The notes beneath the pieces were generated by a model. The model saw nothing but the letters and a program-made list of their open reading frames with translations. It was not told the DNA's origin and did not search any database. This document shows, piece by piece, positions 1 to 9,122 of a DNA stretch of 41,687 nucleotides. The position numbers and the translations under genes are program-made. Within the stretch, counting starts at the first letter, position 1. Each line of letters opens with the position of its first letter. Source of the stretch: an uncultured Collinsella sp. (GTDB lineage: Bacteria; Actinomycetota; Coriobacteriia; Coriobacteriales; Coriobacteriaceae). The DNA is taken from assembly GCA_900541025.1 (NCBI GenBank), contig UQIL01000023.1, positions 1 through 41,687 of the forward strand, in the 5' to 3' direction.

Positions 1-2
1 TG

Positions 3-374
3 GGCGGAGCCGCCGCGACCGGTGCCGCCGTGGGCCTTGGCGCCGCGGCCGGTATTGCCTCCAACATGGCGAGCACCCGCGCCCCGCAGCGCCCGCTCGC
101 CCAGCTCGTCGATGTCGTGAGCGGCGAGAGCCACAGCATCACTTCCGCGCAGGTGACCATCGGTCGCGAGCGTTCGGTTTCGGACATCGCCCTGCGCGAC
201 CCCAACGTGTCGCGCCGCCACGCCCAGCTCACCTTTACCGGTTCGGACTGGTCGATCGAGGACCTCAATTCCACCAACGGCACGCTCGTCAACAACCGCC
301 GCATCACGCGCTGCCCGCTGCGCAACGGCGATCTGCTGACGTTTGGCCTGAGCACCTTTGAATTTAGGGGATAG
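3..374 (+). CDS. FHA-domain protein, 5'-truncated by the window (FhaA-like)
   Basis: The frame is open to the left edge, so this is the C-terminal part of a longer protein; the first GTG at 30 is internal to a low-complexity Ala/Gly linker. The visible part ends in one forkhead-associated domain. Its conserved blocks are TIGRERSVSDIAL, NVSRRHAQL and LNSTNGTLVN, the phosphothreonine-binding Arg, Ser-Arg-Arg-His and Asn positions. FHA domains bind phosphothreonine peptides made by PknB-type kinases. In actinobacteria the first gene of this cluster is usually a DUF3662-FHA protein (FhaA) tied to control of peptidoglycan synthesis; the DUF3662 part would lie to the left of the window, which I cannot see. 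The next FHA gene starts 6 nt downstream, so the two are almost certainly cotranscribed. Confidence 0.85.
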   Translation, partial: GGAAATGAAVGLGAAAGIASNMASTRAPQRPLAQLVDVVSGESHSITSAQVTIGRERSVSDIALRDPNVSRRHAQLTFTGSDWSIEDLNSTNGTLVNNRRITRCPLRNGDLLTFGLSTFEFRG

Positions 375-380
375 TCGCTT

Positions 381-797
381 ATGAACATCGATATCGTCCT
401 TTTTGCAGGCCGCATCGTCCTGGTCGCCCTGCTCTACATCTTCCTGTTCGCCGTCATGAAAACCGGCGTGGGACTCGTACGCGGCCAGCGCCGCGACTCC
501 GCTATCTGGACGATCGATGTGGACAAGGGTCCGCGCGGCATCCGTGGCATCCATGTAGACATGCTCGGCCCCGTCATCGTTGGCCGCTCGCCGTCCTCGG
601 ACATCTGCATCAACGAACCGTTTGTCTCGGCCTCGCACGCACGCTTTTCGCTGCAGGGCCCGGCACTCATCATCGAAGACCTCAACTCGCTGAACGGCAC
701 GCTCGTTAACGGCCGTCAGCTGGTGGAGCCCGCAACGCTGCGCGAGGGTGACGAGGTCCAGATTGGCGACGTGGTCATGAAGGTGAACCGTCGATGA
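381..797 (+). CDS. Membrane-anchored FHA-domain protein (FhaB/FipA-like)
   Basis: This 138-aa protein has one N-terminal membrane segment (about residues 5-28) and a C-terminal cytoplasmic FHA domain (about 55-135). The FHA core blocks VGRSPSSDICI, FVSASHARF and LNSLNGTLVNG are intact, so phosphothreonine binding is expected. Small membrane FHA proteins at this position in actinobacterial pknB clusters (FhaB, also called FipA) recruit division or wall-synthesis proteins phosphorylated by PknB. The gene follows the preceding FHA gene by 6 nt, and its stop codon overlaps the start of the phosphatase gene in an ATGA junction, which implies translational coupling. Family assignment is firm; the exact partner is inference. 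Confidence 0.88.
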   Translation: MNIDIVLFAGRIVLVALLYIFLFAVMKTGVGLVRGQRRDSAIWTIDVDKGPRGIRGIHVDMLGPVIVGRSPSSDICINEPFVSASHARFSLQGPALIIEDLNSLNGTLVNGRQLVEPATLREGDEVQIGDVVMKVNRR

Positions 798-2692
798 TCG
801 ACGAGGAGAACAAGTCCGCAACCATGCCCGAGACGCCGACTGCACCCGCAGTTGCGCCGGCTCATGCCGCTCCGACGCGCCCTGCGACCGTGGAGCCCGA
901 GGACACGGTGTTCTCCCTGCCTCTTTCGCATGTAACTCAAGAATATCCGGCACTCGTCGACGACGAGGACGCCGACACCGAGCAGCTCGATGCCCCCATC
1001 GGCGCGCACGCTGCCGAGCAGCCCGCGGAACCGGAGGCAACGCCCGCACCGGCCCACTTTGCCGAGCCCGTCGCCGAGGCGATCAACGAGAGCGCTACCG
1101 TGTTTGCAGCCCCCGAGCCTGCCGCGCCGGTATTCCCCGTCGCCCCGGCAAGCGAGGCGGCACCCGCATCTGCAACGCCTGCCGAAGTCGAGCAGCCCGT
1201 TGCCGCGCCCGCCGCAGCTCCCGAGTCCTCCGCTCAACCCCAGAGCACGCCTGCGCCGTCGCACTTTGCGACGCCCGAGCCGACGGCTGCCGAGCCGCAG
1301 CAGGACGGCGATCCCGCCGACCGCGTAACCGAAGATCTCAACCTTCCGGACGTCTCCGACGTCGAGTCGGGAGATGATGCCGACACCGTCTCCCCCGGCG
1401 ACACCGCCGAGATCGATGTCGCGGCCGTGGAGGCAAAGCTCAAAGATCCCGGCTCGACCATGAGCTTTGAGCCGCTGACCGACGAGCGCATCGAGACCGA
1501 CTCGACCTACGACGCCGGCACCACCACGCAGCTTATGTGGGGCGCCCGCTCCGACGTCGGATGCGTACGCCCGCACAATGAGGACTCCTATCTGGTGCAG
1601 TCGCCGCTCTTTTGCGTGTGCGACGGCATGGGAGGACACGCCGCCGGCGAGGTGGCATCCTCCATCGCCGTCGAGACCATCGCCAAGACGGCGCCGCAGT
1701 CCGCCGACGCCGCGCGCCTGGCCGCAGCCGTCGAGGCCGCCAACGCAGCCGTGATCGAGGCCGCCCTCAACGGCCTGGGCAAACCCGGCATGGGATGCAC
1801 GGCCACCTGCGCCTACATCGAAAACGACACGCTCGCCATCGCCCACGTGGGCGACTCGCGCGCCTACCTGCTCCACGAGGGTACGCTCATCCGCGTGACC
1901 CGCGACCACTCCTACGTGGAGGAGCTCGTGGATGCCGGCGAGATTACGGCCGACGAGGCCCGCGTCCACCCCAACCGCTCGGTCATCACCCGCGCGCTGG
2001 GCTCGGATCCCGCCATGTATGCCGACCACTTTACCCTGCACATCGAGGAAGGCGACCGCCTGATTCTGTGCTCCGACGGTCTTTCGAGCATGATTCCCGA
2101 TAGCGATATCGAGAACATCGCTACGCAGTCCTCGAGCGCACAGATCTGTGTCGACAACTTGGTGGACGCGGCGCTCGCCGCCGGCGGCCACGACAATGTG
2201 ACCGTGGTGGTCGTCGACCTGGTCGACGACGGCGTCATGCGCGAGGCAAAACGCGTCCGACGCCGCAATGTCACCATCGCCACCGTCTTGGCCCTTGTCT
2301 TTGTGCTGGTAGCAGGCATCTGGGCATACACGGGCGTCACTGGCTCCTATTACTTGGGAACCTACCACGGCAATGTCGCCGTCTGGCGCGGCCTGCCCGG
2401 CAAGACGCTCGGAGTCGAGCTCCACTGGCTCGAGAGCGAAACCAGCATCAAACTGTCCGACCTGCCCGAAGACACGCAAAACCGCCTGAAGGCAGGCATT
2501 CCGCAAACGAATGTCGACGATGCGCAGGACACCATTTCCAAGTACCGCCATCAGATTGACGAGGAGCAGACCCGTCAGGTGATTGACGCGCAAACGATTC
2601 GCGACAACACCAATCAGGAATCCACCTCCGAGTCAGATTCCGAGAAAACCGCCGAACAGTCAGCCGAGGCCGAAGCCTCCGATAAGAATTAG
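794..2692 (+). CDS. PP2C-family Ser/Thr protein phosphatase (PstP-like)
   Basis: This 632-aa protein should remove phosphate from targets of the PknB kinase encoded downstream. Residues 1 to about 240 are an unusually long Pro/Ala/Glu-rich, probably disordered extension not seen in the classic mycobacterial PstP. The PP2C catalytic domain runs from about 248 to 480, with the metal-binding DGMGG at 277-281, GDSRAYL and the C-terminal metal Asp in GGHDNVTV (D467). One transmembrane helix lies at about 493-513. The last 120 residues are predicted to be extracellular and end in an acidic tail. It overlaps the upstream FHA gene (ATGA) and is 16 nt from the next gene. The catalytic domain sits N-terminal to the helix, so it acts in the cytoplasm. 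Confidence 0.93.
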   Translation: MIDEENKSATMPETPTAPAVAPAHAAPTRPATVEPEDTVFSLPLSHVTQEYPALVDDEDADTEQLDAPIGAHAAEQPAEPEATPAPAHFAEPVAEAINESATVFAAPEPAAPVFPVAPASEAAPASATPAEVEQPVAAPAAAPESSAQPQSTPAPSHFATPEPTAAEPQQDGDPADRVTEDLNLPDVSDVESGDDADTVSPGDTAEIDVAAVEAKLKDPGSTMSFEPLTDERIETDSTYDAGTTTQLMWGARSDVGCVRPHNEDSYLVQSPLFCVCDGMGGHAAGEVASSIAVETIAKTAPQSADAARLAAAVEAANAAVIEAALNGLGKPGMGCTATCAYIENDTLAIAHVGDSRAYLLHEGTLIRVTRDHSYVEELVDAGEITADEARVHPNRSVITRALGSDPAMYADHFTLHIEEGDRLILCSDGLSSMIPDSDIENIATQSSSAQICVDNLVDAALAAGGHDNVTVVVVDLVDDGVMREAKRVRRRNVTIATVLALVFVLVAGIWAYTGVTGSYYLGTYHGNVAVWRGLPGKTLGVELHWLESETSIKLSDLPEDTQNRLKAGIPQTNVDDAQDTISKYRHQIDEEQTRQVIDAQTIRDNTNQESTSESDSEKTAEQSAEAEASDKN

Positions 2693-2708
2693 AAAGGGAG
2701 TGCCGCTT

Positions 2709-5579
2709 ATGAGTCGCCGCAACACCGAACTGCTCTTGCTCATCGCCTCGGCGTTCCCCGTCATCCTGCTCTATGCGATGTACGTGCTCACCGCGGGTGC
2801 CACGATTTCCTTTGAGACGCTCGCCGTGCCGATCGGCCTGTTCGCCGCCTTCGCCGCGGCGCATATCGCCGTGCGCATCCTGGCGCCCGGCGCCGACCCC
2901 GCCATCCTGCCCATCGTCTTTGTGCTCTCGGGCATCGGCATCACATTCGTGACGCGCCTGGCCCCCGACCTCGCCATCTCGCAGCTCATCATCTTGTTTG
3001 TCTCGGTGGCGCTCATGGTGGGAACGCTCGCACTGGTCAAGAACCTCGACGTGGTCATGCGCTACAAGTACACCTTTGGCATTATCGGCATCATCCTGCT
3101 GATGCTGCCGATCTTTATCGGCACCACGATCTCGGGCTCCAAGCTGTGGATTCGCATCGCGGGCTTCACCATCCAGCCCGGCGAGTTCGCCAAGGTCTTC
3201 ATCGTCCTGTTCCTGGCAGGCTATCTGGCCGAGAACCGTGAGCTGCTCTCCATCTCCAACCGCAAGATCCTGGGCCTCAAGATTCCGCGCTTCCGCCTGC
3301 TGCTGCCGCTGTTTGCCGTGTGGGGCGTGTGCCTGCTCATCGTCGTCTTCGAACGCGACCTGGGCTCGGCCGTCCTGTTCTACACCATCTTTTTGCTGAT
3401 GCTCTATGTTGCCACGGGACGCTTTTCGTACGTCATCATCGGCCTTGCGCTGCTGGCCGTTGGAGCCGTGGGTGCCTACAAGTTCCTGTCGCACGTGCAG
3501 GTGCGCTTTCAGGTCTGGGTCGATCCGTTTAAGGACGCCCAGGGCCAAGGCTACCAGATCGTACAGTCACTTTACTCGCTGGCTGACGGCGGCCTGGTTG
3601 GCGTCGGCATCGGCAATGGCATGGCAAACAACATCCCCGTCGTCGAGTCCGACTTTATCTTCTCGGCCATCGGCGAGGAAATGGGCCTTTTGGGCGGCGG
3701 CGCCGTGCTCATCCTGTTTATGCTTTTTGCCGTGCGTGGCCTCACCACAGCCGCCCGCGCCAAGTCCGACCTTGCCGCCTTTAGCGCGACCGGCCTTACG
3801 GCGGCCATCAGCTTCCAGGCATTCTTAATCGTTGGCGGCGTAACCCGCCTGATCCCGCTGACCGGCGTCACCCTGCCCTTTATGAGCCAGGGTGGCTCCT
3901 CGCTGCTGGCGAGCTTTATCATCGTCGCGCTGCTGCTGCGCGCCGGCGACGAGGCAACCGGACGCGAAGCCGAGCTCACCGGCACCGGCACCATGGCCGC
4001 CATCACCGATGATCAGGTCGCATCTGCTGCCGCCCCGACCGGTACGCGTTTTGCCAACGCATCTTCCTACAGCCACGGCAACCACTCCGCGGGTTCTCGC
4101 ATGCGTCGTCGCCTGCTCGACACGCCTGAGTCCGGCGTGCTCGGCCGCGTGGCACTTGCCAACCGTCTGACTCGTGCCGTGCTTGCCTTCACGGCGCTGT
4201 TCGCCATCCTTATCGGCAACCTCACCTATGTCCAGGTCATCAAGGCGAAGGACTATCAGGACATGCCGACCAACAACCACACCATCGCACGCTCCAAGTA
4301 CATCCAGCGTGGCTCCATCATCACGTCCGACGGCGTGACACTAGCCGAGTCGCTGCAACAGGAGGACGGCACCTACGCCCGCTCCTATCCCAACGGCAAC
4401 ATGGCCGCGCACGTGGTGGGCTACGTGAGCCAGCAATACGGCACTGCCGGCATCGAGAGCGTCATGAACGATACGCTCACCGGGTCCAAGGATTACTCCA
4501 GCTGGAACAACGCCATCGCGTCGCTCGCGGGGCAGACCCAGCCGGGCAATACCGCCAAGCTCACCATCGACTCGCGCATCCAGACGGCTGCCGAGCAGGC
4601 GCTCAAGGGCTTTAAGGGCGCTGTGGTGGTCATGGATCCGCGCACCGGTGCGGTCCTTGCGTGCGCGAGCTCGCCCACCTACGACAACACCAACATCGAC
4701 GCGTTGCTCCAGTCGGGCGGCGGCGAGGACGGCTCCATGTACGACCGTGCCATGGACGCGCTGTACACCCCGGGCTCGACCTTTAAGGTCGTCACACTCT
4801 CCGCGGCGCTCGAAACCGGCACCGCCAGCCTTACCAGCACGTACCAGGCGCCCGGCTCCATGGACATCGGCAACGCGCCGGTCACCAACTATGCCAACGA
4901 GAGCTACGGCACCATCAGCCTGCAGCAGGCCTTCGCCGTGTCGTCCAACGTCGTCTTTGGCCAGGTGGCCAACGAGGTCGGTGCCAGCTCGCTCGTCCAG
5001 TTTGCCAATGCCTTTGGCTACGGTCAAAAGCTCGGTCAGGACCTTACCGCCGCGGCCTCCATCATGGCCGACCCGTCGCTTATGACCGAGTGGGAGACCG
5101 CTTGGGCAGGCGCCGGCCAGCCCGTCGGCATGGACCACACGCCTGGCCCGCAGACCACCGTTATGCAGAATTGCGTGATTGCTGCGGCTATCGCCAACAG
5201 CGGCGTAGTCATGGATCCGTTCTTTGTGTCCCAGATACTCGCCCCGGACGGAACCGTGGTTAAGACCACGCAGTCCCGCTCGCTGGGCCAGGCTGTCAGC
5301 TCTGCCACGGCCGACCAGGTTAAGCAGGCCATGCTCGCCGTCGTCCAGTCCGGTACCGGCACCGATGCCCAGATTCCGGGCGTCAAGGTTGCCGGCAAGA
5401 CCGGTTCGGCCGAGACCGTCGGCACCAACGTCAACTCTATGTTTGTTGGCTTTGCACCTTACGATTCACCCACGGTTGCCATCTCGGTGGCCTTGGAGGA
5501 TTACGACAAACACGACGTCGAGGCGGCCAAGATTGCCGGCATCGTCCTGACCGCGGCGCTCGCCGCACAGGGAGCGTGA
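2709..5579 (+). CDS. RodA/FtsW SEDS glycosyltransferase fused to a class B penicillin-binding protein
   Basis: One 956-aa frame carries both peptidoglycan polymerase activities. ATG 2709 was chosen because GAAAGGGAG lies just upstream; further upstream codons in the frame are inside the phosphatase gene. Residues 1 to about 430 are a multi-pass SEDS domain (lipid II glycosyltransferase) with GEFAKVFIVLFLAGY, FERDLGSAVLF, AIGEEMGLLG and PFMSQGGSSLL. After a linker comes another membrane segment (about residues 490-515), then a transpeptidase domain with all three active-site motifs: STFK (Ser690), SSN (745-747) and KTG (897-899). In most actinobacteria rodA and pbpA are separate adjacent genes between pstP and pknB, so this gene occupies their place. 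The fusion fixes the polymerase and cross-linker at 1:1. Confidence 0.94.
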   Translation: MSRRNTELLLLIASAFPVILLYAMYVLTAGATISFETLAVPIGLFAAFAAAHIAVRILAPGADPAILPIVFVLSGIGITFVTRLAPDLAISQLIILFVSVALMVGTLALVKNLDVVMRYKYTFGIIGIILLMLPIFIGTTISGSKLWIRIAGFTIQPGEFAKVFIVLFLAGYLAENRELLSISNRKILGLKIPRFRLLLPLFAVWGVCLLIVVFERDLGSAVLFYTIFLLMLYVATGRFSYVIIGLALLAVGAVGAYKFLSHVQVRFQVWVDPFKDAQGQGYQIVQSLYSLADGGLVGVGIGNGMANNIPVVESDFIFSAIGEEMGLLGGGAVLILFMLFAVRGLTTAARAKSDLAAFSATGLTAAISFQAFLIVGGVTRLIPLTGVTLPFMSQGGSSLLASFIIVALLLRAGDEATGREAELTGTGTMAAITDDQVASAAAPTGTRFANASSYSHGNHSAGSRMRRRLLDTPESGVLGRVALANRLTRAVLAFTALFAILIGNLTYVQVIKAKDYQDMPTNNHTIARSKYIQRGSIITSDGVTLAESLQQEDGTYARSYPNGNMAAHVVGYVSQQYGTAGIESVMNDTLTGSKDYSSWNNAIASLAGQTQPGNTAKLTIDSRIQTAAEQALKGFKGAVVVMDPRTGAVLACASSPTYDNTNIDALLQSGGGEDGSMYDRAMDALYTPGSTFKVVTLSAALETGTASLTSTYQAPGSMDIGNAPVTNYANESYGTISLQQAFAVSSNVVFGQVANEVGASSLVQFANAFGYGQKLGQDLTAAASIMADPSLMTEWETAWAGAGQPVGMDHTPGPQTTVMQNCVIAAAIANSGVVMDPFFVSQILAPDGTVVKTTQSRSLGQAVSSATADQVKQAMLAVVQSGTGTDAQIPGVKVAGKTGSAETVGTNVNSMFVGFAPYDSPTVAISVALEDYDKHDVEAAKIAGIVLTAALAAQGA

Positions 5580-5711
5580 TGCCCATGATCAAAGCGGATA
5601 CTTATGGCGCGCCGCGGCCGATGAGCTAGCGGCAACGCTCCACACGGCCCCAGCGGCCACACATTTGATACTACACACATCGTTGAGCGAATAGTTATGT
5701 TAGGAGCAGGA

Positions 5712-7658
5712 ATGGAACAGAGGGTCCTCGGGGGAAGATACCTCCTCAAGGATAAGGTGGGAACGGGCGGTATGGCGACCGTCTTCCGTGCACAGGATCA
5801 GGTCCTCGACCGCACGGTTGCCGTCAAGATCATGCTGCCGCAGTATGCCGGCGATGCCACCTTCGCCGCCCGCTTTAAGCAGGAGGCCCAGGCAGCTGCC
5901 GGCCTGTCCTCCCCCTATATCGTGGGCGTCTACGACTGGGGCAAGGACGGCGACACCTATTACATCGTCATGGAGTACCTGCGCGGTACCGACCTTAAGA
6001 GCGGCATCAAGAGCCACGGCGCCCTCGATCCCAAGAAGGTCGCGCAGATCGGCTCGCAGATCAGCTCCGCGCTTTCGGTCGCACACAAGCACGAGATCAT
6101 CCACCGCGACATTAAGCCGCAAAACATCATGGTGCTGCCCGACGGCAACATCAAGGTCATGGATTTTGGCATCGCACGCGCCAAGAACAGCCACCTCACG
6201 CAGGATAACAACGTGCTGGGCACCGCCCACTATGTAAGCCCCGAGCAGACCCGCGGCCAGGACCTCGGCCCCACCTCGGATATCTACTCGCTGGGTGTCG
6301 TCATGTACGAGTGTGCCACCGGCCGCGTACCCTTTGACGGCGACGACGCCATCTCGGTCGCGCTCAAGCAGGTCAACGAGCTCCCCATCCCGCCGAGCCA
6401 GATCAACTCCGGCGTCGATGCCGACCTGGAGCGCATCATCCTCAAGTGCATGGAGAAGGACCCGGCAAACCGCTTCCAGACGGCCGACGAGCTGCGCCAG
6501 GTGCTCAACAGCTACCTTTCCGGCCGTGCCGTCAACGTCTCGGAGCCCACGCGCATCATCGGTGCCGCCGGCGACCTGGGTGCCACCAAGACCCGCGAGC
6601 TTTCCGACTCAACGCGCGCTATGGTTCGTCCCGTCTCGGGCGTGAGCGGTCAGAACACCGCCCGTAGCGCTGTCTCGGGCTCCACGGGCTCCTACGAGGT
6701 CGAGAAGCCTAAGTCCAACAAGAACAAGATCATCGCCGCCGTGATTGCCGCCGTCGCCGTGATTGGCGTTGTGGTGGCCTTTGCCACGGGCATGTTCAGC
6801 GGCGAACAGGTCACGGTGCCCGATGTGCTGGGCAAGGACCAGGAAACCGCTATTGAGTTGATCAAGGAAGCCGGCCTTGAGGTTGGCACCGTCGACCAGA
6901 GCTACAACGACGATGTCGACGAGGGAAAGGTCGCCGAGCAGACCCCCAACGGCAACACCAAGAAGGCCAAGGGCACAAGGGTGAACCTGGTAATCTCCAA
7001 GGGCCCTAAGCCCTCCGAGAAGGTTGAGGTTCCGCAGCTCCTCGGCCTGACCAAGGACCAGGCCGAGGCCGCACTGGCAAGCGTGGGCCTGAAGGGCAGC
7101 GCTTCGGAGGAAGCCAATGAGGCCGAAGAGGGCCAGGTCTTTGAGCAGAGCACTGCTGCCGGCAAGGAGGTCGAGAAGGGCACGACTATCTCGTACAAGG
7201 TCTCTGGCGGCCCGGACACCACCTCGGTGCCCGATCTGACCGACATGACCGAGGCCCAGGCGCGCAACGCTCTCGACATGGCTGGCTTTGGCGTCGACGT
7301 GAGCTACCAGGAAAACGACTCGGTTACCGAGGGCACCGTAATTAGCTGGAACCCCAGCGGCAAGCAGAAGCCCGGTGCCACGATCACCGTCGTCATCGCC
7401 AAGAAGTCCGGCAAGGCCAGCGTCCCGGGCAACCTGTACGGCAAGAGCATCTCCGCCGCCGTCACCGCGCTCAACAACGCCGGTTTCTACAACATCGCAT
7501 TCTGCGATCAGAACGGCAACCCTGTGAGCGGCAACGAAAACGCCACCGTTACGGGCGTCTCCCCCACCGGCAAGCAGTCCACCGACAGCACGATCACGCT
7601 GACGGTTTCGCTTTCTGGCTCTGCCTCGGGTGACGATTCCGACACGACGACTAACTAG
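5712..7658 (+). CDS. pknB: PASTA-domain Ser/Thr protein kinase (PknB/StkP family)
   Basis: This 648-aa transmembrane kinase senses cell-wall precursors and phosphorylates division and wall proteins. The kinase domain (about 9-270) has the glycine loop GTGGMATV, ATP-binding Lys39, catalytic HRDIKPQN (Asp133) and DFG (Asp151-Gly153). A helix at about 340-361 leads to an extracellular part with four PASTA repeats, starting with VTVPDVLG, VEVPQLLG, TSVPDLTD and ASVPGNLYG, matching binding to muropeptide or lipid II. ATG 5712 is preferred over ATG 5697 because AGGAG lies 5 nt before it. A gap of about 130 nt separates it from the fusion gene, so it may have its own promoter; I saw no clear one. 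A perfect terminator follows. Confidence 0.95.
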   Translation: MEQRVLGGRYLLKDKVGTGGMATVFRAQDQVLDRTVAVKIMLPQYAGDATFAARFKQEAQAAAGLSSPYIVGVYDWGKDGDTYYIVMEYLRGTDLKSGIKSHGALDPKKVAQIGSQISSALSVAHKHEIIHRDIKPQNIMVLPDGNIKVMDFGIARAKNSHLTQDNNVLGTAHYVSPEQTRGQDLGPTSDIYSLGVVMYECATGRVPFDGDDAISVALKQVNELPIPPSQINSGVDADLERIILKCMEKDPANRFQTADELRQVLNSYLSGRAVNVSEPTRIIGAAGDLGATKTRELSDSTRAMVRPVSGVSGQNTARSAVSGSTGSYEVEKPKSNKNKIIAAVIAAVAVIGVVVAFATGMFSGEQVTVPDVLGKDQETAIELIKEAGLEVGTVDQSYNDDVDEGKVAEQTPNGNTKKAKGTRVNLVISKGPKPSEKVEVPQLLGLTKDQAEAALASVGLKGSASEEANEAEEGQVFEQSTAAGKEVEKGTTISYKVSGGPDTTSVPDLTDMTEAQARNALDMAGFGVDVSYQENDSVTEGTVISWNPSGKQKPGATITVVIAKKSGKASVPGNLYGKSISAAVTALNNAGFYNIAFCDQNGNPVSGNENATVTGVSPTGKQSTDSTITLTVSLSGSASGDDSDTTTN

Positions 7659-7710
7659 TCGACAACCCATCACCTGCAGCGGCTATGGCCGCAAACATAT
7701 TCGCTCAACG

Positions 7711-7745
7711 GCGCCCGCTTGCTCCCCAGCAAGCGGGCGCGTTAT
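7711..7745 (+). terminator. Rho-independent terminator after pknB
   Basis: A perfect 13-bp G+C-rich stem (7711-7723 with 7728-7740) closes on a CCCC loop and is followed by the U-rich stretch GTTATTTAT. It closes the wall-growth cluster. Confidence 0.9.
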
Positions 7746-7778
7746 TTATCGACAGGCCAGGGCTCCATAGCAACGCAA

Positions 7779-7802
7779 AGAGGCCCGCAAAAGCGAGCCT
7801 CT
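7779..7802 (-). terminator. Hairpin facing left, probable terminator for minus-strand transcripts
   Basis: Arms AGAGGC (7779-7784) and GCCTCT (7797-7802) pair, with further partial pairing inside. Read on the minus strand the hairpin is followed by TTT. It would stop transcripts arriving from the fructoselysine operon and insulate pknB. Confidence 0.55.
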
Positions 7803-8151
7803 CAGGTAACAACAGATATGTGATGCAGTAATTACTAGCCGCAGAACTTCACCATGGTCTCGACCATGGACTCTTGCCTATAGACAAAATGTCCAGAAGC
7901 AAGGAGATGAAAGAGTAAGGACAACGCCCTCTAAAAGAAGGCCGTATATGAAGATTGCATATCCCTTTTGCCTTCATATACTCAAGAAGCACCCCTCGAA
8001 GCGCTCCTGAGAGGCCCCCTTGGATGCAACCCAGGGGATCCAGATTCTGGTAGACACCGGCACAGCAAAATCCTGCCGCGCAGGCACGAACGGACATCTT
8101 GACTCCCAACGCAATGCGGGGCGCCCCAAGACACCCCGCCACGACAAAAAA
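7803..8151. other. Gene-free stretch with a possible C-terminal gene remnant
   Basis: No intact gene is visible. On the minus strand a short frame ending at 7835 reads VETMVKFCG-stop and looks like the tail of a lost gene, but it is too short to assign. A 9-bp stem with arms TATATGAAG and CTTCATATA lies near 7950-7976. A G+C-rich hairpin at about 8116-8140 lies just after the kinase stop and could end the minus-strand operon, though it lacks a good U tract. Confidence 0.4.
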
Positions 8152-9024
8152 CTAGTTCTCGTAGACCAGCGGGTGGCCCCAACTGCCCTCGATCTTGCAG
8201 GTCTGCGCCGCAAAACCGGCAGCGAAGTCCAAGCTCTCGCGAATTGCGGCCTCGCCGCACTCGCCGGCCTTCTTCTTGGAAAGATAGGTGACCAAAAACG
8301 CCGTCAGCAGTGAATCGCCGGCCGCCATAGCGTCTTTGAGCTCCTCGGGCGCCACGGGCTTGATGCCCTGCTCGTAGAAGTTTTCGCCGTCATAGGCGAC
8401 GGAACCCTTGCTCCCGCGCGACGCGCATACGATTTGAGGGCCAAGGGCCTTCACCCACTCGAGCTTCGCCTTGATATCCTCCAGGGAAGCGTCGCCCATG
8501 GACATAAAGGCGTACGTCACAAATGGCGCAATCTGCTCGAAGTACTCGTCGGTGGAGTCATCGGAGAAGTCGAAGCTGATAGGCACACCGGCAGCCTTGA
8601 TCTTGGGGAGCTCGCGCTCGGTGAAGCAGTAGTTGCCGCTGTGCACCAAATCGAAGCCGCTGACGTACTCGGCGGCGAAGCGGTCTATCACGTAGCGCAT
8701 GTCGCCACGTATGCCGCCTTCATTGGAGCCCAGGAAGATACGGTCCCCGGTCTTGTCAACGGTCACGCGAGCGGCGCCGTTGACGCCCAGGACCTGCTGG
8801 CAGCGAAGAAGCTCGACGCCCTCGTCCTCAAGCGATGCTATAACGTGCTCGGCCTCCTCATCTGATCCGAAGATTCCCATGTAAGCGCTGCGATCGACAC
8901 CGAGCTTCTTGGCGAAGACGGCGAAGTTGACTGCGTTGCCGCCGGGATACATAGTCTTGATATGCTCGTACTTATCGACAACGTTGTCTCCAAAGCCGAG
9001 CACGCTTATAGGATAGGCTGCCAT
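8152..9024 (-). CDS. frlD: PfkB-family sugar kinase, fructoselysine 6-kinase-like (FrlD)
   Basis: This 290-aa cytoplasmic kinase probably phosphorylates fructoselysine or a related Amadori compound at C6, the step before deglycation. The PfkB sugar-binding motif PGGNAVNFAVFA is at 27-38. The C-terminal signature is AMAAGDS with catalytic Asp237; the usual GAGD is AAGD here. FDFSD in mid-protein and the tail AAQTCKIEGSWGHP resemble E. coli FrlD closely. The start at 9024 is preferred over the upstream in-frame ATG (9036) because GGAG sits 6 nt before it. It is the last gene of a four-gene minus-strand operon with permease, epimerase and deglycase. FrlD is favoured over a generic ribokinase by this context; the exact substrate (fructose- or glucose-derived) is not proven. 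Confidence 0.8.
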   Translation of the reverse strand: MAAYPISVLGFGDNVVDKYEHIKTMYPGGNAVNFAVFAKKLGVDRSAYMGIFGSDEEAEHVIASLEDEGVELLRCQQVLGVNGAARVTVDKTGDRIFLGSNEGGIRGDMRYVIDRFAAEYVSGFDLVHSGNYCFTERELPKIKAAGVPISFDFSDDSTDEYFEQIAPFVTYAFMSMGDASLEDIKAKLEWVKALGPQIVCASRGSKGSVAYDGENFYEQGIKPVAPEELKDAMAAGDSLLTAFLVTYLSKKKAGECGEAAIRESLDFAAGFAAQTCKIEGSWGHPLVYEN

Positions 9025-9122
9025 GGTTATCTCCATTCAGGTAAACCGCCGTGGCTACGGCGAGCAGAAGAGGCGCGAGGATTCGCACGTCTCAACGCGC
9101 TTCGCGCCCCGTTCTAAAATCG

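Noticed and set aside
716..2593. A 625-codon open frame on the minus strand opposite the PP2C phosphatase gene
   Set aside because: High-GC codon bias keeps the antisense frame open. Its product is a Gly/Arg/Val-rich string without domains, while the plus strand encodes an intact phosphatase.
2583..2708. Upstream start for the RodA-PBP fusion inside the phosphatase gene
   Set aside because: The extra 42 residues are Pro/Arg-rich shadow sequence, and ATG 2709 has a proper ribosome-binding site.
5580..5711. Promoter for pknB with TTGATA as -35
   Set aside because: No acceptable -10 lies at 16-18 bp spacing; the gene may be read from the upstream transcript.
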